DNA of 64,000 nucleotides from Bacillus sp. (in: firmicutes). GTDB taxonomy: Bacteria > Bacillota > Bacilli > Bacillales > Bacillaceae_J. A program made the position numbers and the translations under genes. Positions 1-8,013 of the stretch are shown piece by piece; within the stretch, counting starts at the first letter, position 1; every line of letters starts with the position of its first letter. The notes under the pieces were generated by a model that saw only the letters and a list, made by a program, of their open reading frames with translations, had not been told where the DNA came from and made no database searches. The DNA lies in NCBI GenBank assembly GCA_012842745.1, contig DUSF01000033.1, forward strand, positions 154,156 to 218,155. Reading direction: 5' to 3'.

Positions 1-683
1 CCATCAACAGTAATGCGGTTAAATGTTTTATTCGTAATATCGCTAAGCGCTTTTTGCAAAACTGTTGATTCAATATTTGCATCAGTTGTTACGAAACCAA
101 GCATTGTTGCCATATTTGGGTGAATCATACCTGAGCCTTTTGCCGCCCCAGCAACTGTAACCATCTTCCCATCAACTTCGATTTGATAGCAAGTTGTTTT
201 CGGAACAAGGTCAGTCGTTAAAATTGCTTTGCTGAAAAGCTCGCCACCTTCTAAAGAAGCGACTGGCTCCAACTGATCAACCCCTGTTGAAATCTTATCC
301 ATCGGCATTAATTCACCAATGACCCCTGTTGAGGCAACAGCTACATAATGCTCTGGCAATGAAAACCTTTCCGCTACTTCCTGTCTTGTTCGATAAGCAT
401 CTTTTTCGCCTTGTTCCCCTGTACATGCATTGGCATTTCCGCTATTGCAAATAACTGCTTGAATTTTGCCTTCCTTAGCAATGCTGTCTTTTGTAATTTT
501 TAATGGTGCTGCCTGAAATGTATTTAAAGTATATACAGCTGCACAGCTTGCCGGAACTTCACTGATGATCATTGCTAAATCTAATTTATCTTTTTTACGA
601 AGATTTGCATAAATGCCTGTAGCACTAAACCCTTTAGGGCTTGTCACAGAACCACCTGCAACCTTCTTTATACCATTAATCAC
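1..683 (-). CDS. argJ: ArgJ, bifunctional ornithine acetyltransferase/N-acetylglutamate synthase (partial)
   Basis: Partial gene; its 3' end lies beyond the left edge. The visible ~227 residues begin VINGIKKVAGGSVTSPKGF and include the ArgJ self-cleavage motif KGSGMIHPNMATML, with the nucleophilic Thr codon at 105-107 (about residue 193), as known for this family. The enzyme moves the acetyl group from N-acetylornithine to glutamate in arginine synthesis. The start is GTG at 683, with an AAGGAGA ribosome binding site at 692-698; the nearby ATG at 676 runs into a stop after one codon. It follows argC by 19 nt, so the two are probably cotranscribed as in the Bacillus argCJBD operon. Confidence 0.95.
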   Translation of the reverse strand, partial: MINGIKKVAGGSVTSPKGFSATGIYANLRKKDKLDLAMIISEVPASCAAVYTLNTFQAAPLKITKDSIAKEGKIQAVICNSGNANACTGEQGEKDAYRTRQEVAERFSLPEHYVAVASTGVIGELMPMDKISTGVDQLEPVASLEGGELFSKAILTTDLVPKTTCYQIEVDGKMVTVAGAAKGSGMIHPNMATMLGFVTTDANIESTVLQKALSDITNKTFNRITVD

Positions 684-702
684 TGTCGTTCTCTCCTTTT
701 TC

Positions 703-1740
703 CTACGGATAAACAGGGACAAAGTTCAACCCAGTCTTTTCATCCAGTCCCATCATAATATTTAAATTTTGGATTGCCTGGCCTGCTGCTCCTTTTACGA
801 GATTATCAATAACAGAAACAATCATGATTCGGCCTGTTCTTTCATCATAGGCTAACCCTATATCACAATAATTCGAACCATATACTTCCTTTGTTGAAGG
901 GAATACTCCTTTTGGACGTACCCTAACAAATGGTTTGTTTTCATATGCTTCATTATAAATTTCTAACAATTGGTCAATTGTTATATTCATTTTTGGCTTT
1001 ACATATATCGTTGCCATTATCCCCCTTGTCATTGGGACAAGATGGGTGCTAAATGTGATTGGCTGAATGCTTTCATTCCATATTTTTAAAGTCTGTTCAA
1101 TCTCTGGAATATGTTGATGCTGATTCACTTTATATATTTTAAAATTATCGTTCATTTCGGGAAAATGACTGGCAGCTGATAATGATCGTCCTGCTCCCGA
1201 TAGTGCTGATTTTGCATCAATAATGATGGAATCTTCTATTATAAGTTCCTTTTGAACTAAAGGTGCTAAGCCAAGTAATGTAGCTGTAGGATAGCAGCCA
1301 GGATTCGCAATGACGCTTGCCTCTTCTATCTCCGCTTTAAACCATTCAGGCATCCCATAAATCGCTTGTTTTAAAGTTTTCTTAGGTGCTGCTGGCTTTC
1401 TGTACCAAAACTCATAATCTTCTTGATTTTTTATCCGAAGGTCTCCTGAGACGTCAATAACTTTAAGTCCTTGCTCCACTAAATTCGGTGTTAGTTTACT
1501 AGAAATCCCCGCTGGTGTAGCCAAAAAAACAAGCTCGACATTTTTAGCCATCTTTTTGGGATCAATTTCTTCTAATCTATTATTCACTATTCCATGAAGA
1601 TGTGGGTAACTTTCAATAAATGGTGTACCTTGCTGTGATGAGGAGTGCAAAGATACAATTTCAGCCTCTGGATGATGATTTAATAAACGAATTAACTCTG
1701 CTCCACCATAACCTGTTGCCCCAACGATTGCGACTTTCAT
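703..1740 (-). CDS. argC: N-acetyl-gamma-glutamyl-phosphate reductase
   Basis: 345 residues, normal for ArgC. The N-terminal Rossmann motif GATGYGGAELIRLL (about 7-20) binds NADPH, and the catalytic cysteine is Cys149 in NPGCYPTA. It reduces N-acetylglutamyl phosphate to the semialdehyde, the third step of arginine synthesis. The ATG start at 1740 is preceded by a GGGAGGA-type ribosome binding site. It heads an arg operon with argJ directly downstream. No clear ArgR box was identified in the AT-rich upstream region. Confidence 0.96.
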   Translation of the reverse strand: MKVAIVGATGYGGAELIRLLNHHPEAEIVSLHSSSQQGTPFIESYPHLHGIVNNRLEEIDPKKMAKNVELVFLATPAGISSKLTPNLVEQGLKVIDVSGDLRIKNQEDYEFWYRKPAAPKKTLKQAIYGMPEWFKAEIEEASVIANPGCYPTATLLGLAPLVQKELIIEDSIIIDAKSALSGAGRSLSAASHFPEMNDNFKIYKVNQHQHIPEIEQTLKIWNESIQPITFSTHLVPMTRGIMATIYVKPKMNITIDQLLEIYNEAYENKPFVRVRPKGVFPSTKEVYGSNYCDIGLAYDERTGRIMIVSVIDNLVKGAAGQAIQNLNIMMGLDEKTGLNFVPVYP

Positions 1741-1937
1741 CTTTGGTCCTCCCTACCGATTAATTGTTTGAAATTAGTATTTATTATATAGTTGCATAAA
1801 AATAAAAGCAATTGTATTTTTATAAATTACGCAATATTTTTAGTTCAATTATAGAAAATTTTATTAACCGATTATTATCGCCAAAATTGATTGGACATGC
1901 TAAGAAATATGAATATAGTGTGAACATTAGCAGCTAA

Positions 1938-1953
1938 TGTGAATTACATCACA
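1938..1953 (+). promoter_or_regulatory. Crp/Fnr-type box upstream of the first regulator
   Basis: The sequence TGTGAATTACATCACA is a perfect TGTGA-N6-TCACA palindrome. A TATAAT -10 hexamer lies at 1975-1980, which predicts a start near 1987 and places the box centre (1945.5) at -41.5, the class II activator position. It would serve the gene at 2031. Which of the three local regulators binds it cannot be told from sequence. Confidence 0.8.
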
Positions 1954-2030
1954 CCTACATTAGTTAATGAGAACTATAATCAAATGTAAAGAGGTAAAAA
2001 GTGTCTGTTTACAGCAGAGGAGGGATTTGT

Positions 2031-2729
2031 ATGCTTGATGAATTTTTAAAAGGAATTATATTTTTTAAGGACTTGCCTGATCATTTAATCAGCGCCTTAA
2101 GTTCAAAGGTAAAAACTGCTACCTATAAAAAAGGTGACTATATATTTCATGAGTCAGACAAAGCAAAAGCGATTTATTTTGTAAAAAGCGGCATCGTCAA
2201 AATAAAGAAAATTAACCCTCAAGGGAAAGAGTTAATTGTTTGTATTAAACGATCTGGAGATATTTTTGCTGAGGCTTCCCTATTTTGCGAACCTGGTACC
2301 ACTTATCCTGGGACCGCGCAAACGATATCAGATGCCGAGGTTATGTTCCTTTACACCTCAGATTTAGAAGATGTTATTTCCATTAATCCTGACCTTTCAA
2401 TTGAAATGATTCGCTTTATGGGAGAACAGCTTCGTTCGTTTACTTCGATTTTACGGGATATCGCACTGCTTGATGTATACGGTAAAACTGTAAAAACAAT
2501 TGAAAGACTAGCGCGTGAATTCGGCAGCAAAACAGCTAGTGGAGTAAAAATAGAACTTCCTTTATCAATCCAAGAATTAGCAAACATCGTTGGATCGACC
2601 CGTGAAAGTGTAAGCCGTGTACTTTCAAAATTAAAAGAACAAGATTTAGTTACAATTAACGAAAAAAATATTATTATTAACAATTGGTGTGATTTTTGTC
2701 AAATGTTCATCGAACAAACTGATTACTAA
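2031..2729 (+). CDS. Crp/Fnr family transcriptional regulator
   Basis: 232 residues with an N-terminal cyclic-nucleotide-binding-like sensor fold, a dimerisation helix and a C-terminal winged helix. The recognition helix STRESVSRVLSKL carries the R-E-x3-R pattern that in Crp reads TGTGA. The C-terminus ends with a Cys-x2-Cys pair (WCDFC), not the three-cysteine Fe-S signature of Bacillus Fnr, so the signal it senses is unknown. ATG at 2031 is chosen because GAGGAGGG lies 6 nt upstream; a GTG at 2001 gives a 10-residue extension with a weaker site. A Crp/Fnr box at -41.5 indicates control by Fnr or autoregulation. A strong terminator follows. Confidence 0.9.
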   Translation: MLDEFLKGIIFFKDLPDHLISALSSKVKTATYKKGDYIFHESDKAKAIYFVKSGIVKIKKINPQGKELIVCIKRSGDIFAEASLFCEPGTTYPGTAQTISDAEVMFLYTSDLEDVISINPDLSIEMIRFMGEQLRSFTSILRDIALLDVYGKTVKTIERLAREFGSKTASGVKIELPLSIQELANIVGSTRESVSRVLSKLKEQDLVTINEKNIIINNWCDFCQMFIEQTDY

Positions 2730-2732
2730 GAG

Positions 2733-2757
2733 GCTGGTCCAAGGACCAGCTTTTTTT
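2733..2757 (+). terminator. Rho-independent terminator after the first Crp/Fnr gene
   Basis: GCTGGTCC, a 2-nt spacer and GGACCAGC form a perfect 8-bp stem followed by seven T residues, 3 nt past the stop codon. Confidence 0.9.
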
Positions 2758-2761
2758 CTGT

Positions 2762-2843
2762 ATAAAAAAAAGAGTACTGACAAAACAGTACTCAAAATAA
2801 GGGGGTTGGAATTTAGATAATTTCCACAATACTAACACTCCTA
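2762..2843 (-). ncRNA. Candidate Fnr-controlled small RNA
   Basis: On the minus strand there is a TAGAAT -10 hexamer (2855-2850), a predicted start near 2843 and a perfect 8-bp hairpin GAGTACTG/CAGTACTC (2793-2772) followed by eight T residues, giving a transcript of about 80 nt. No open frame with a stop fits between start and terminator. A CCCCC-containing unpaired segment (AACCCCCTTATTTTG) lies just before the terminator hairpin, reminiscent of C-rich target-binding motifs in RoxS/RsaE-type small RNAs. This is a prediction from promoter, operator and terminator spacing only; no family match is claimed. Confidence 0.45.
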
Positions 2844-2876
2844 ATAATGATTCTATAATGCCTAAGTCAAAAAAAG

Positions 2877-2892
2877 TATGAATTCCATCACG
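2877..2892 (-). promoter_or_regulatory. Imperfect Crp/Fnr box upstream of the candidate small RNA
   Basis: Read on the minus strand the site is CGTGATGGAATTCATA, matching TGTGA-N6-TCACA at 8 of 10 arm positions. Its centre (2884.5) is 41.5 nt from the predicted start at 2843, the same geometry as the strong boxes elsewhere in this window. Confidence 0.4.
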
Positions 2893-2968
2893 GTATGCAT
2901 AGTTTCATAAATTGTTCACAAAATATCATACCAAAATCGTTTCTGAAAGGTAATTTATAGCTTGGTTA

Positions 2969-2992
2969 TTAACACTGTTATGATAGTGTTAA
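2969..2992. promoter_or_regulatory. Inverted repeat upstream of the fnr promoter
   Basis: TTAACACT, 8 nt, AGTGTTAA: a perfect 8-bp inverted repeat. It ends 13 nt before a TTGACT hexamer (3006-3011) that, with TTAACT at 3029-3034, makes a plausible SigA promoter for the gene at 3085. It is not a TGTGA-type site, so a different regulator (for example of the ResD or Rex kind) may act here; the identity is unknown. Confidence 0.45.
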
Positions 2993-3084
2993 CGGTATAA
3001 AGAAGTTGACTAAAATACTTTTTTCCTTTTAACTAGTAGTATGGAATAAAATTTTGGTGACTTCCGTCGAAAGGTGGTTTGATT

Positions 3085-3792
3085 ATGCCTAAACAATCAA
3101 TCAAAAATAATTTCATGCCTGAATCGATTAAAGAACTTTTACATTCAATTGACCATATAACGAGAACCCAAAAAGGCACATTTTTATTTCAAGAAGGTAT
3201 GGCAGCTAATGAACTATATATAGTGCGTTCTGGCCGCGTACAAATAAGTAAAATCTCACAAGACGGCAAGGAGTTGACATTACGAATTTGTACAATGGGA
3301 GATATAGTCGGTGAACTTACGTTATTTACTAACGAAGCAAAATACTTGCTCAATGCCAAAATCTTAGAAAGTGGCGAGGTTGGCGTTATTAAAAAAGAAC
3401 ATTTAGAACAACAATTATTAGAAAAGCCAGCCCTTGCATTTGAATTTATGAAATGGATGAGCGACCATTTTAGAAGGACGCAAACGAAATTCCGCGACTT
3501 AGTTCTTCATGGAAAAAAAGGCGCCCTTTACTCCACATTAATTCGAATGACAAATAGCTATGGAGTAAAACGTGATGACGGAAGCATTCTCATCAATATT
3601 CCATTAACAAATCAAGAACTCGCCAATTTCTGTGGTACCTCTAGGGAAGGTATTAATAGAATGCTCAGCGATCTACGAAAAGATAATATTATCACCATTA
3701 ATAAAGGAAAAATCACAGTCCATGACCTCGCATTTTTAAAATCAGAAATTAATTGCGAGGATTGTCCACCAGAACTATGCAATATTGATTAG
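3085..3792 (+). CDS. fnr: Fnr, 4Fe-4S oxygen-sensing anaerobic regulator
   Basis: 235 residues with a Crp-like fold. The C-terminus is CEDCPPELC, i.e. C-x2-C-x4-C, the ligand spacing of Bacillus subtilis Fnr (Cys227, 230, 235). An Asp in KFRDLVLHG occupies the place of the fourth ligand (Asp141), with the same offset as the cysteines. The recognition helix TSREGINRMLSDL keeps the R-E-x3-R pattern for TGTGA. ATG at 3085 is chosen since AAGGTGG (3071-3077) sits 7 nt upstream; the TTG at 3079 is too close to it. Fnr activates anaerobic promoters when its cluster is intact, and several TGTGA boxes in this window are likely targets. Confidence 0.93.
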   Translation: MPKQSIKNNFMPESIKELLHSIDHITRTQKGTFLFQEGMAANELYIVRSGRVQISKISQDGKELTLRICTMGDIVGELTLFTNEAKYLLNAKILESGEVGVIKKEHLEQQLLEKPALAFEFMKWMSDHFRRTQTKFRDLVLHGKKGALYSTLIRMTNSYGVKRDDGSILINIPLTNQELANFCGTSREGINRMLSDLRKDNIITINKGKITVHDLAFLKSEINCEDCPPELCNID

Positions 3793-3868
3793 TTAAAGAC
3801 TTCGTTTGCATCTAACATTATATTATTGTACGAAGTAAAAATTAAAAGTGAAGAACATCACTCTTTAG

Positions 3869-3903
3869 AAAAGCCGGCTGAAAAAAATCAGCCGGCTTTT
3901 TTC
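3869..3903. terminator. Bidirectional terminator between fnr and the radical SAM gene
   Basis: AAGCCGGCTGA and TCAGCCGGCTT form an 11-bp stem, with T-rich tails on both strands. It separates two convergent genes. Confidence 0.92.
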
Positions 3904-5033
3904 TACTTTGAAATACTTTCTTCTTTTTTGTTTCGTAATGCTTTCGGAATGTAGACACAAAATGGTTCACTTTCCAAATAATCACCTGTCATCGCATATG
4001 CTCTTGATCTAGAGCCGCCACAAACAAAACGAAATTCGCAAACACCACATTTTCCTTTATACATATCAGGATTTCGCAATGATGTAAAAACAGGTGATTC
4101 ACGATATATTTCAGCGAGTGGTGTTTCACGAACATTTCCAGCTTTTACTGGTAAAAGACCGCTTGGGTAAACATCACCAACATGTGAGATAAACACGAAA
4201 CCATTCCCGTCATTAACACCTTTAGGCGCTCGTCCTAAACCATCAATCGTGCCAGTTGCCCCCTTCATTAAAGCATCTTCATAATTAATATCATCATTAT
4301 TTGTCATTTTTTCTCTCATCTTATTTTGGATAACAACTCTGCGATAATGCTGTGCTGCCGTCGTTTTAATATCAAATTTTACACGCTTACTTAAATTATA
4401 AAGCCATGTAAATACTTGCTCATGCTGTACAGGAGAAATCATATCAGACTCTTGGCCTCTGCCAGTTGGAACAAGGAAAAATACACTCCAAAGAACACAA
4501 TCTAAATCTTCAACTAACTTCGCCATATCATCTAGTACATCTACGTTATATCTAGATATAACAGTATTGATTTGAATTGGAATTTCAAGTTCATGTAAAT
4601 ATTTAATAGCTTTCATCGTTAAATCAAAAGAGCCGCTGACGCCACGGAAGTGATCGTGAATTTCTGCAGTGGGCCCATCAATACTAAATGCCCATCTTGC
4701 AAGTCCAACTTCTTTCGCTTTTTCAATCGCCTCTTTTGTTACATTTGGAGTTGCACTAGGTGTCATCGAAACACGAACACCTTTTTTGATTGCATAATCA
4801 GCTATATCATAGACATCCTCACGCATTAACGGGTCTCCGCCGGTAAACACAAGCATTGGGTTGTCCATCTCGTATATTTGATCAATTAATTTCTTTCCTT
4901 CTTCAAATGAAAGTTCTCTTGGATCACGATGATATTGTGCCTCGGCCCGGCAATGTAAGCATTTAAGCTGACATGCTCTTGTTAACTCCCAAATAACAAT
5001 AAATGGATTTTTATTATAATCACGATTAAACAC
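3903..5033 (-). CDS. Radical SAM/SPASM domain protein (TIGR04053-like)
   Basis: 376 residues. Radical SAM cluster ligands are Cys21, Cys25 and Cys28 (CQLKCLHC), followed by the SAM-binding TGGDPL motif near residue 64. A C-terminal SPASM-type cluster is seen in CGVCEFRFVCGG and a later Cys. It resembles the NirJ/AhbD-related enzymes that modify haem precursors or peptides, most like the TIGR04053 group, but the substrate cannot be read from sequence. The start is GTG at 5033 with AAGGAG (5050-5045) 11 nt upstream. A perfect Fnr box at -41.5 indicates anaerobic expression. Confidence 0.88.
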   Translation of the reverse strand: MFNRDYNKNPFIVIWELTRACQLKCLHCRAEAQYHRDPRELSFEEGKKLIDQIYEMDNPMLVFTGGDPLMREDVYDIADYAIKKGVRVSMTPSATPNVTKEAIEKAKEVGLARWAFSIDGPTAEIHDHFRGVSGSFDLTMKAIKYLHELEIPIQINTVISRYNVDVLDDMAKLVEDLDCVLWSVFFLVPTGRGQESDMISPVQHEQVFTWLYNLSKRVKFDIKTTAAQHYRRVVIQNKMREKMTNNDDINYEDALMKGATGTIDGLGRAPKGVNDGNGFVFISHVGDVYPSGLLPVKAGNVRETPLAEIYRESPVFTSLRNPDMYKGKCGVCEFRFVCGGSRSRAYAMTGDYLESEPFCVYIPKALRNKKEESISK

Positions 5034-5095
5034 GTGAAATCACACTCCTTGAAAAGAACTTATGTTTTATTTTACAGTCAATCAGCCTAGGATTA

Positions 5096-5111
5096 TGTGA
5101 TATTAATCACA
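5096..5111 (-). promoter_or_regulatory. Fnr box upstream of the radical SAM gene
   Basis: TGTGATATTAATCACA is a perfect 16-bp Crp/Fnr palindrome. On the minus strand a TAAAAT -10 hexamer (5074-5069) predicts a start near 5062, so the centre (5103.5) is at -41.5. It also lies between the radical SAM gene and the divergent regulator at 5238, but no equally placed -10 is seen on the plus strand. Confidence 0.85.
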
Positions 5112-5237
5112 CGAAATCAAGTTTTGATAGAATAACAATAAATATCTACAAATATATAGTCCAAATGTATTTTTTATTACCGCTAAGTTTGATAAAATTA
5201 TAATAGAATAAGTCATTATGAAAAGAAGGTGAACAAT

Positions 5238-5939
5238 ATGTTACCCCCGATATCAATAAAACAGCTTTTACATAATGTTCCAATATTCCGGGAATTAACA
5301 GATGAAGAATTACAATCAATCATTGATATTTCCCAAACCCGAATTTATGATTCAAAAATACATGTTTTTATGCAAGGGGACATACAGGACCGCGTTTTTT
5401 TTATCCATCATGGCAAGGTGAAAATTTACAAAACTGATTTTAATGGACGGGAACAAATTGTATCTGTTTTAAAAGATGGGGATATGTTTCCACATGTCGG
5501 CTTTTTTAAAAAAGGGGAGTATCCAGCCCATGCCGAAATTATTGAACCTACAACATTAATCGTAATCCCGATTTCAAATTTTGAAGAAATACTTATTAAA
5601 TACCCGGAAGTAAGTATAAAAGTGTTTAGAGTACTGGGTGAAAAGATTATTGATTTACAAAACCGTTTAGAGGAACAAATATTATCAAATACGTACGAAC
5701 AAATCATTAAATTATTACTACGCTTAGCTAAATCACACGGACAAAAAGTGAGCGATATGACAAATAAATTTCTTATCACCACACATTTCACAAACCGTGA
5801 ATTAGCCAATATGATTGGCAGTTCCCGTGAAACTGTTAGCCGAACATTAAACCAACTTAAGAAAAAAAAATTAGTTGACACAGATGAAAATGGATATTAC
5901 TTCGTTGATATAGAGCAACTACAGAATGAGTTATTTTAG
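5238..5939 (+). CDS. Crp/Fnr family transcriptional regulator
   Basis: 233 residues, third Crp/Fnr paralogue in 4 kb. The sensor half contains GDMFPHVGFFKKGEYPAHAE; the protein has no cysteine at all, so it cannot bind an Fe-S cluster through Cys ligands. The helix-turn-helix GSSRETVSRTLNQL keeps the Crp-like R-E-x3-R contact residues. ATG at 5238 is preferred, with AAGAAGGTGA directly upstream; the GTG at 5229 lies inside that site. A TATAAT at 5199-5204 may be its own -10. Family members of this kind sense NO via haem, nitrogen oxides or metabolites, but the effector here is unknown. Confidence 0.9.
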   Translation: MLPPISIKQLLHNVPIFRELTDEELQSIIDISQTRIYDSKIHVFMQGDIQDRVFFIHHGKVKIYKTDFNGREQIVSVLKDGDMFPHVGFFKKGEYPAHAEIIEPTTLIVIPISNFEEILIKYPEVSIKVFRVLGEKIIDLQNRLEEQILSNTYEQIIKLLLRLAKSHGQKVSDMTNKFLITTHFTNRELANMIGSSRETVSRTLNQLKKKKLVDTDENGYYFVDIEQLQNELF

Positions 5940-5970
5940 ACTAAACTTTTTTTATATTGCACAAAATAAG

Positions 5971-6028
5971 GGTTGTTTCCTAATGTATTGCATTTTGTCC
6001 GATACATTAGGAACAGCCTTTTTCTTTT
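5971..6028 (+). terminator. Terminator after the third Crp/Fnr gene
   Basis: A long hairpin pairs GGTTGTTTCCTAATGTAT with ATACATTAGGAACAGCC across a 13-nt loop and ends in a T-rich tail. Confidence 0.85.
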
Positions 6029-6073
6029 CCTTTAATCATATATAGTAGTATTCGAAAAAGTTTACAACATGAT

Positions 6074-6089
6074 TGTGATGTAAATCACT
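6074..6089 (+). promoter_or_regulatory. Fnr box of the NnrS-like operon
   Basis: TGTGATGTAAATCACT matches the Crp/Fnr consensus in 9 of 10 arm bases. A TATCAT -10 hexamer at 6111-6116 predicts a start near 6123, placing the box centre (6081.5) at -41.5. Confidence 0.8.
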
Positions 6090-6158
6090 TTATGATGAAC
6101 TGAAAATGGTTATCATATTAATAGGGCACTAAAGATAAAATGTTCGGAGGTAATCACA

Positions 6159-7409
6159 GTGAACATGATTCCAGGTCTTGCCAAGACCGAAACAAATATC
6201 AAATTACCTTTTTCTTTTATTATTTATAGTTTGCTGGCCTTTTCAACTTCACAAATCATTTTAATTTTTAGCGGTGACTTTATTATGAATGGTGCCTTTA
6301 GAATACCACCATTATGGATGGTAGCTCATTTATTAGTATTAGGCTGGGCTCTGATGGTTGCGATGGGTGCGATGTACCAGTTAGTCCCTGTCGCCTTTTT
6401 AACACCGATCTGGAATGAAACCTTTGGATTTATTCAATTTGCAGTTACAGCAATCGGGATTACAAGTTTCGCTTTGTCATTAGCCTTTTTCCCTAAACTC
6501 ACATTGATAACAGGATTTATAATGTTAATTGGAATCGTCATGTTTCTCTTCCAAATGGGAATGACAATGATGAAACAAACGGAAAAGAATATTTTGACAG
6601 CTTTTGTCGGTACTGCATTAGTTAGTTTACTGCTTACGATTTTGTTCGGCATTCTCCTTGCTGCCAGTGTAAGTGGATATCTGTCTATAACGAATCATGT
6701 AGCTTTACTGAAAACACATGTTTTACTCGGTATTGCTGGCTGGTTTTCGCTATTAATTTTTGGACTTTCCTACAAAATGGTACCAATGTTTTCATTAGCT
6801 CATGGTTTTTCAATGAAGCTAAGCAAACCAATCTATTTTCTCTATATTTTCGGCTTACTTGCGACGATTGTTTCATTTTGGATAAATCAAGCAAATTTTT
6901 TTCGACTTGGGATGACACTGCTATTTGTAGCATTCACACTATTTGTGTGGCATATTAAACAAATTATTAAAAAGCGCCTTAAGAAAAACTTAGATAAGCC
7001 ATTTATTTTTTCTTTAATTGCGATCATAATTGGCTGGGTTGTTCACCTAGTGGCAATGATTTCATCATTCATACTAATTTCTCCATACTTATTTGGAGCG
7101 ATTATTTATTTATATATTTTAGGTTGGGTTGTTTTCAGCATTATGGGCTATCTCTATAAAATTGTACCATTTTTATGGTGGACCCATAAATATAGTAAAC
7201 AAATGGGACAGCTAAATGTACCAACCTTAAAACAGCTGATGAATGAAAATCTTGGGTTAGTGCTATTTATTTTATGTTTGGTAAGTTATCTAGGATTTAT
7301 CGTTTCATTCGGTTTCCAGTTAACAAACCTTTATACCATTGTTCAGTTTTTATTTGCTATTACAACCATTGTCTATAGTGCAGCAATAGTAAACATTCTT
7401 AGAAAATAA
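6159..7409 (+). CDS. NnrS / haem-copper oxidase subunit I-like polytopic membrane protein
   Basis: 416 residues with about twelve hydrophobic segments and little soluble sequence. Histidines occur at helix ends or centres (WMVAHLLVLGW near 57, TNHVALLKTHVLLGIAGW near 180, GWVVHLVAM, LWWTHKY), as in NnrS and subunit-I-like proteins that bind haem. No full cytochrome oxidase signature is visible, so an enzymatic role is not claimed; NnrS relates to nitric oxide stress in denitrifiers. GTG at 6159 has GGAGG 8 nt upstream; an ATG follows at 6165. First gene of an Fnr-box operon with an Fe-S assembly factor and two DUF2249 genes. Confidence 0.75.
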   Translation: MNMIPGLAKTETNIKLPFSFIIYSLLAFSTSQIILIFSGDFIMNGAFRIPPLWMVAHLLVLGWALMVAMGAMYQLVPVAFLTPIWNETFGFIQFAVTAIGITSFALSLAFFPKLTLITGFIMLIGIVMFLFQMGMTMMKQTEKNILTAFVGTALVSLLLTILFGILLAASVSGYLSITNHVALLKTHVLLGIAGWFSLLIFGLSYKMVPMFSLAHGFSMKLSKPIYFLYIFGLLATIVSFWINQANFFRLGMTLLFVAFTLFVWHIKQIIKKRLKKNLDKPFIFSLIAIIIGWVVHLVAMISSFILISPYLFGAIIYLYILGWVVFSIMGYLYKIVPFLWWTHKYSKQMGQLNVPTLKQLMNENLGLVLFILCLVSYLGFIVSFGFQLTNLYTIVQFLFAITTIVYSAAIVNILRK

Positions 7410-7429
7410 TTATAATGGAGGAATGTAAG

Positions 7430-7732
7430 ATGGAATTAAAAGAAAAAATCCTTAAGGAATTAGAAACAGTCATTGACCCAGAATTAGGATTAAATATTGT
7501 TGATTTAGGGTTAATTTATGAAATCGATATTGATGATAAAAATAATGTAGATGTGAAAATGACGTTAACAACACCTGGCTGCCCTTTGCATGATAGCATC
7601 ACAAGCGGAGCAAGATACGTCCTTGAAGCAATGGAAGAAGTAAACAGTGTACATGTTCAACTAGTATGGGAGCCAGCATGGTCTCCAGAGCTTATGAGTG
7701 ATCGTGCGAAAGATTGGTTAGGTGCTAGATAA
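7430..7732 (+). CDS. MIP18 family (DUF59) metal-sulfur cluster assembly factor
   Basis: 100 residues with the DUF59 motifs DPELGLNIVDLGLIYE (near residue 15) and a central TTPGCPLH whose Cys is the conserved reactive residue of the family (SufT/PaaD-like). It ends WEPAWSPELMSDRAKDWLG. Such proteins help mature Fe-S enzymes. ATG at 7430 is 8 nt after GGAGG; an ATG at 7415 overlaps that site. It lies 20 nt after the NnrS-like gene, in the same operon. A second family member is at 17366. Confidence 0.9.
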   Translation: MELKEKILKELETVIDPELGLNIVDLGLIYEIDIDDKNNVDVKMTLTTPGCPLHDSITSGARYVLEAMEEVNSVHVQLVWEPAWSPELMSDRAKDWLGAR

Positions 7733-7754
7733 TTATTATAAATAGGGGGAATGT

Positions 7755-8000
7755 ATGATGAGTCAAGGAACAGGTAAAGTTGTTGAATTAGATGTGCGTG
7801 AGGATATTAAAAATAAGCTTGAGCCCTTTCAAAAAATAATGGGTGCTATAAAGGATTTGGACTCTTCAGGGGATACATTCATTTTACACGCCCCATTTAA
7901 ACCAACACCACTTTTCGGTGTTTTAAAAGCAAAAGGCTTCTCAAATAATGCTGAAGAGCTGTCTGAAAACCATTGGAAAATAACATTTGTAAAAAAGTAA
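7755..8000 (+). CDS. DUF2249 domain protein
   Basis: 81 residues; the DUF2249 features are an N-terminal VVELDVRED, a central FILHAPFKPTPLFGVLKAKGF and a terminal W-x-I-x-F strand. The family has a TusA-like two-layer fold and often accompanies NO or nitrite metabolism genes; its biochemical role is not established. ATG codons at 7755 and 7758 follow a GGGGGA site. Third gene in the Fnr-box operon. Confidence 0.85.
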   Translation: MMSQGTGKVVELDVREDIKNKLEPFQKIMGAIKDLDSSGDTFILHAPFKPTPLFGVLKAKGFSNNAEELSENHWKITFVKK

Positions 8001-8013
8001 GGTGAGATCATTC

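Noticed and set aside
2001..2030. Upstream GTG start for the first Crp/Fnr gene
   Set aside because: The ATG at 2031 has a much stronger, correctly spaced ribosome binding site, and the ten extra residues are not typical of the family.
2905..2920. TCATA-N6-TCACA as another Fnr box
   Set aside because: Only one half-site matches; the other arm is not TGTGA, and no promoter is suitably placed.
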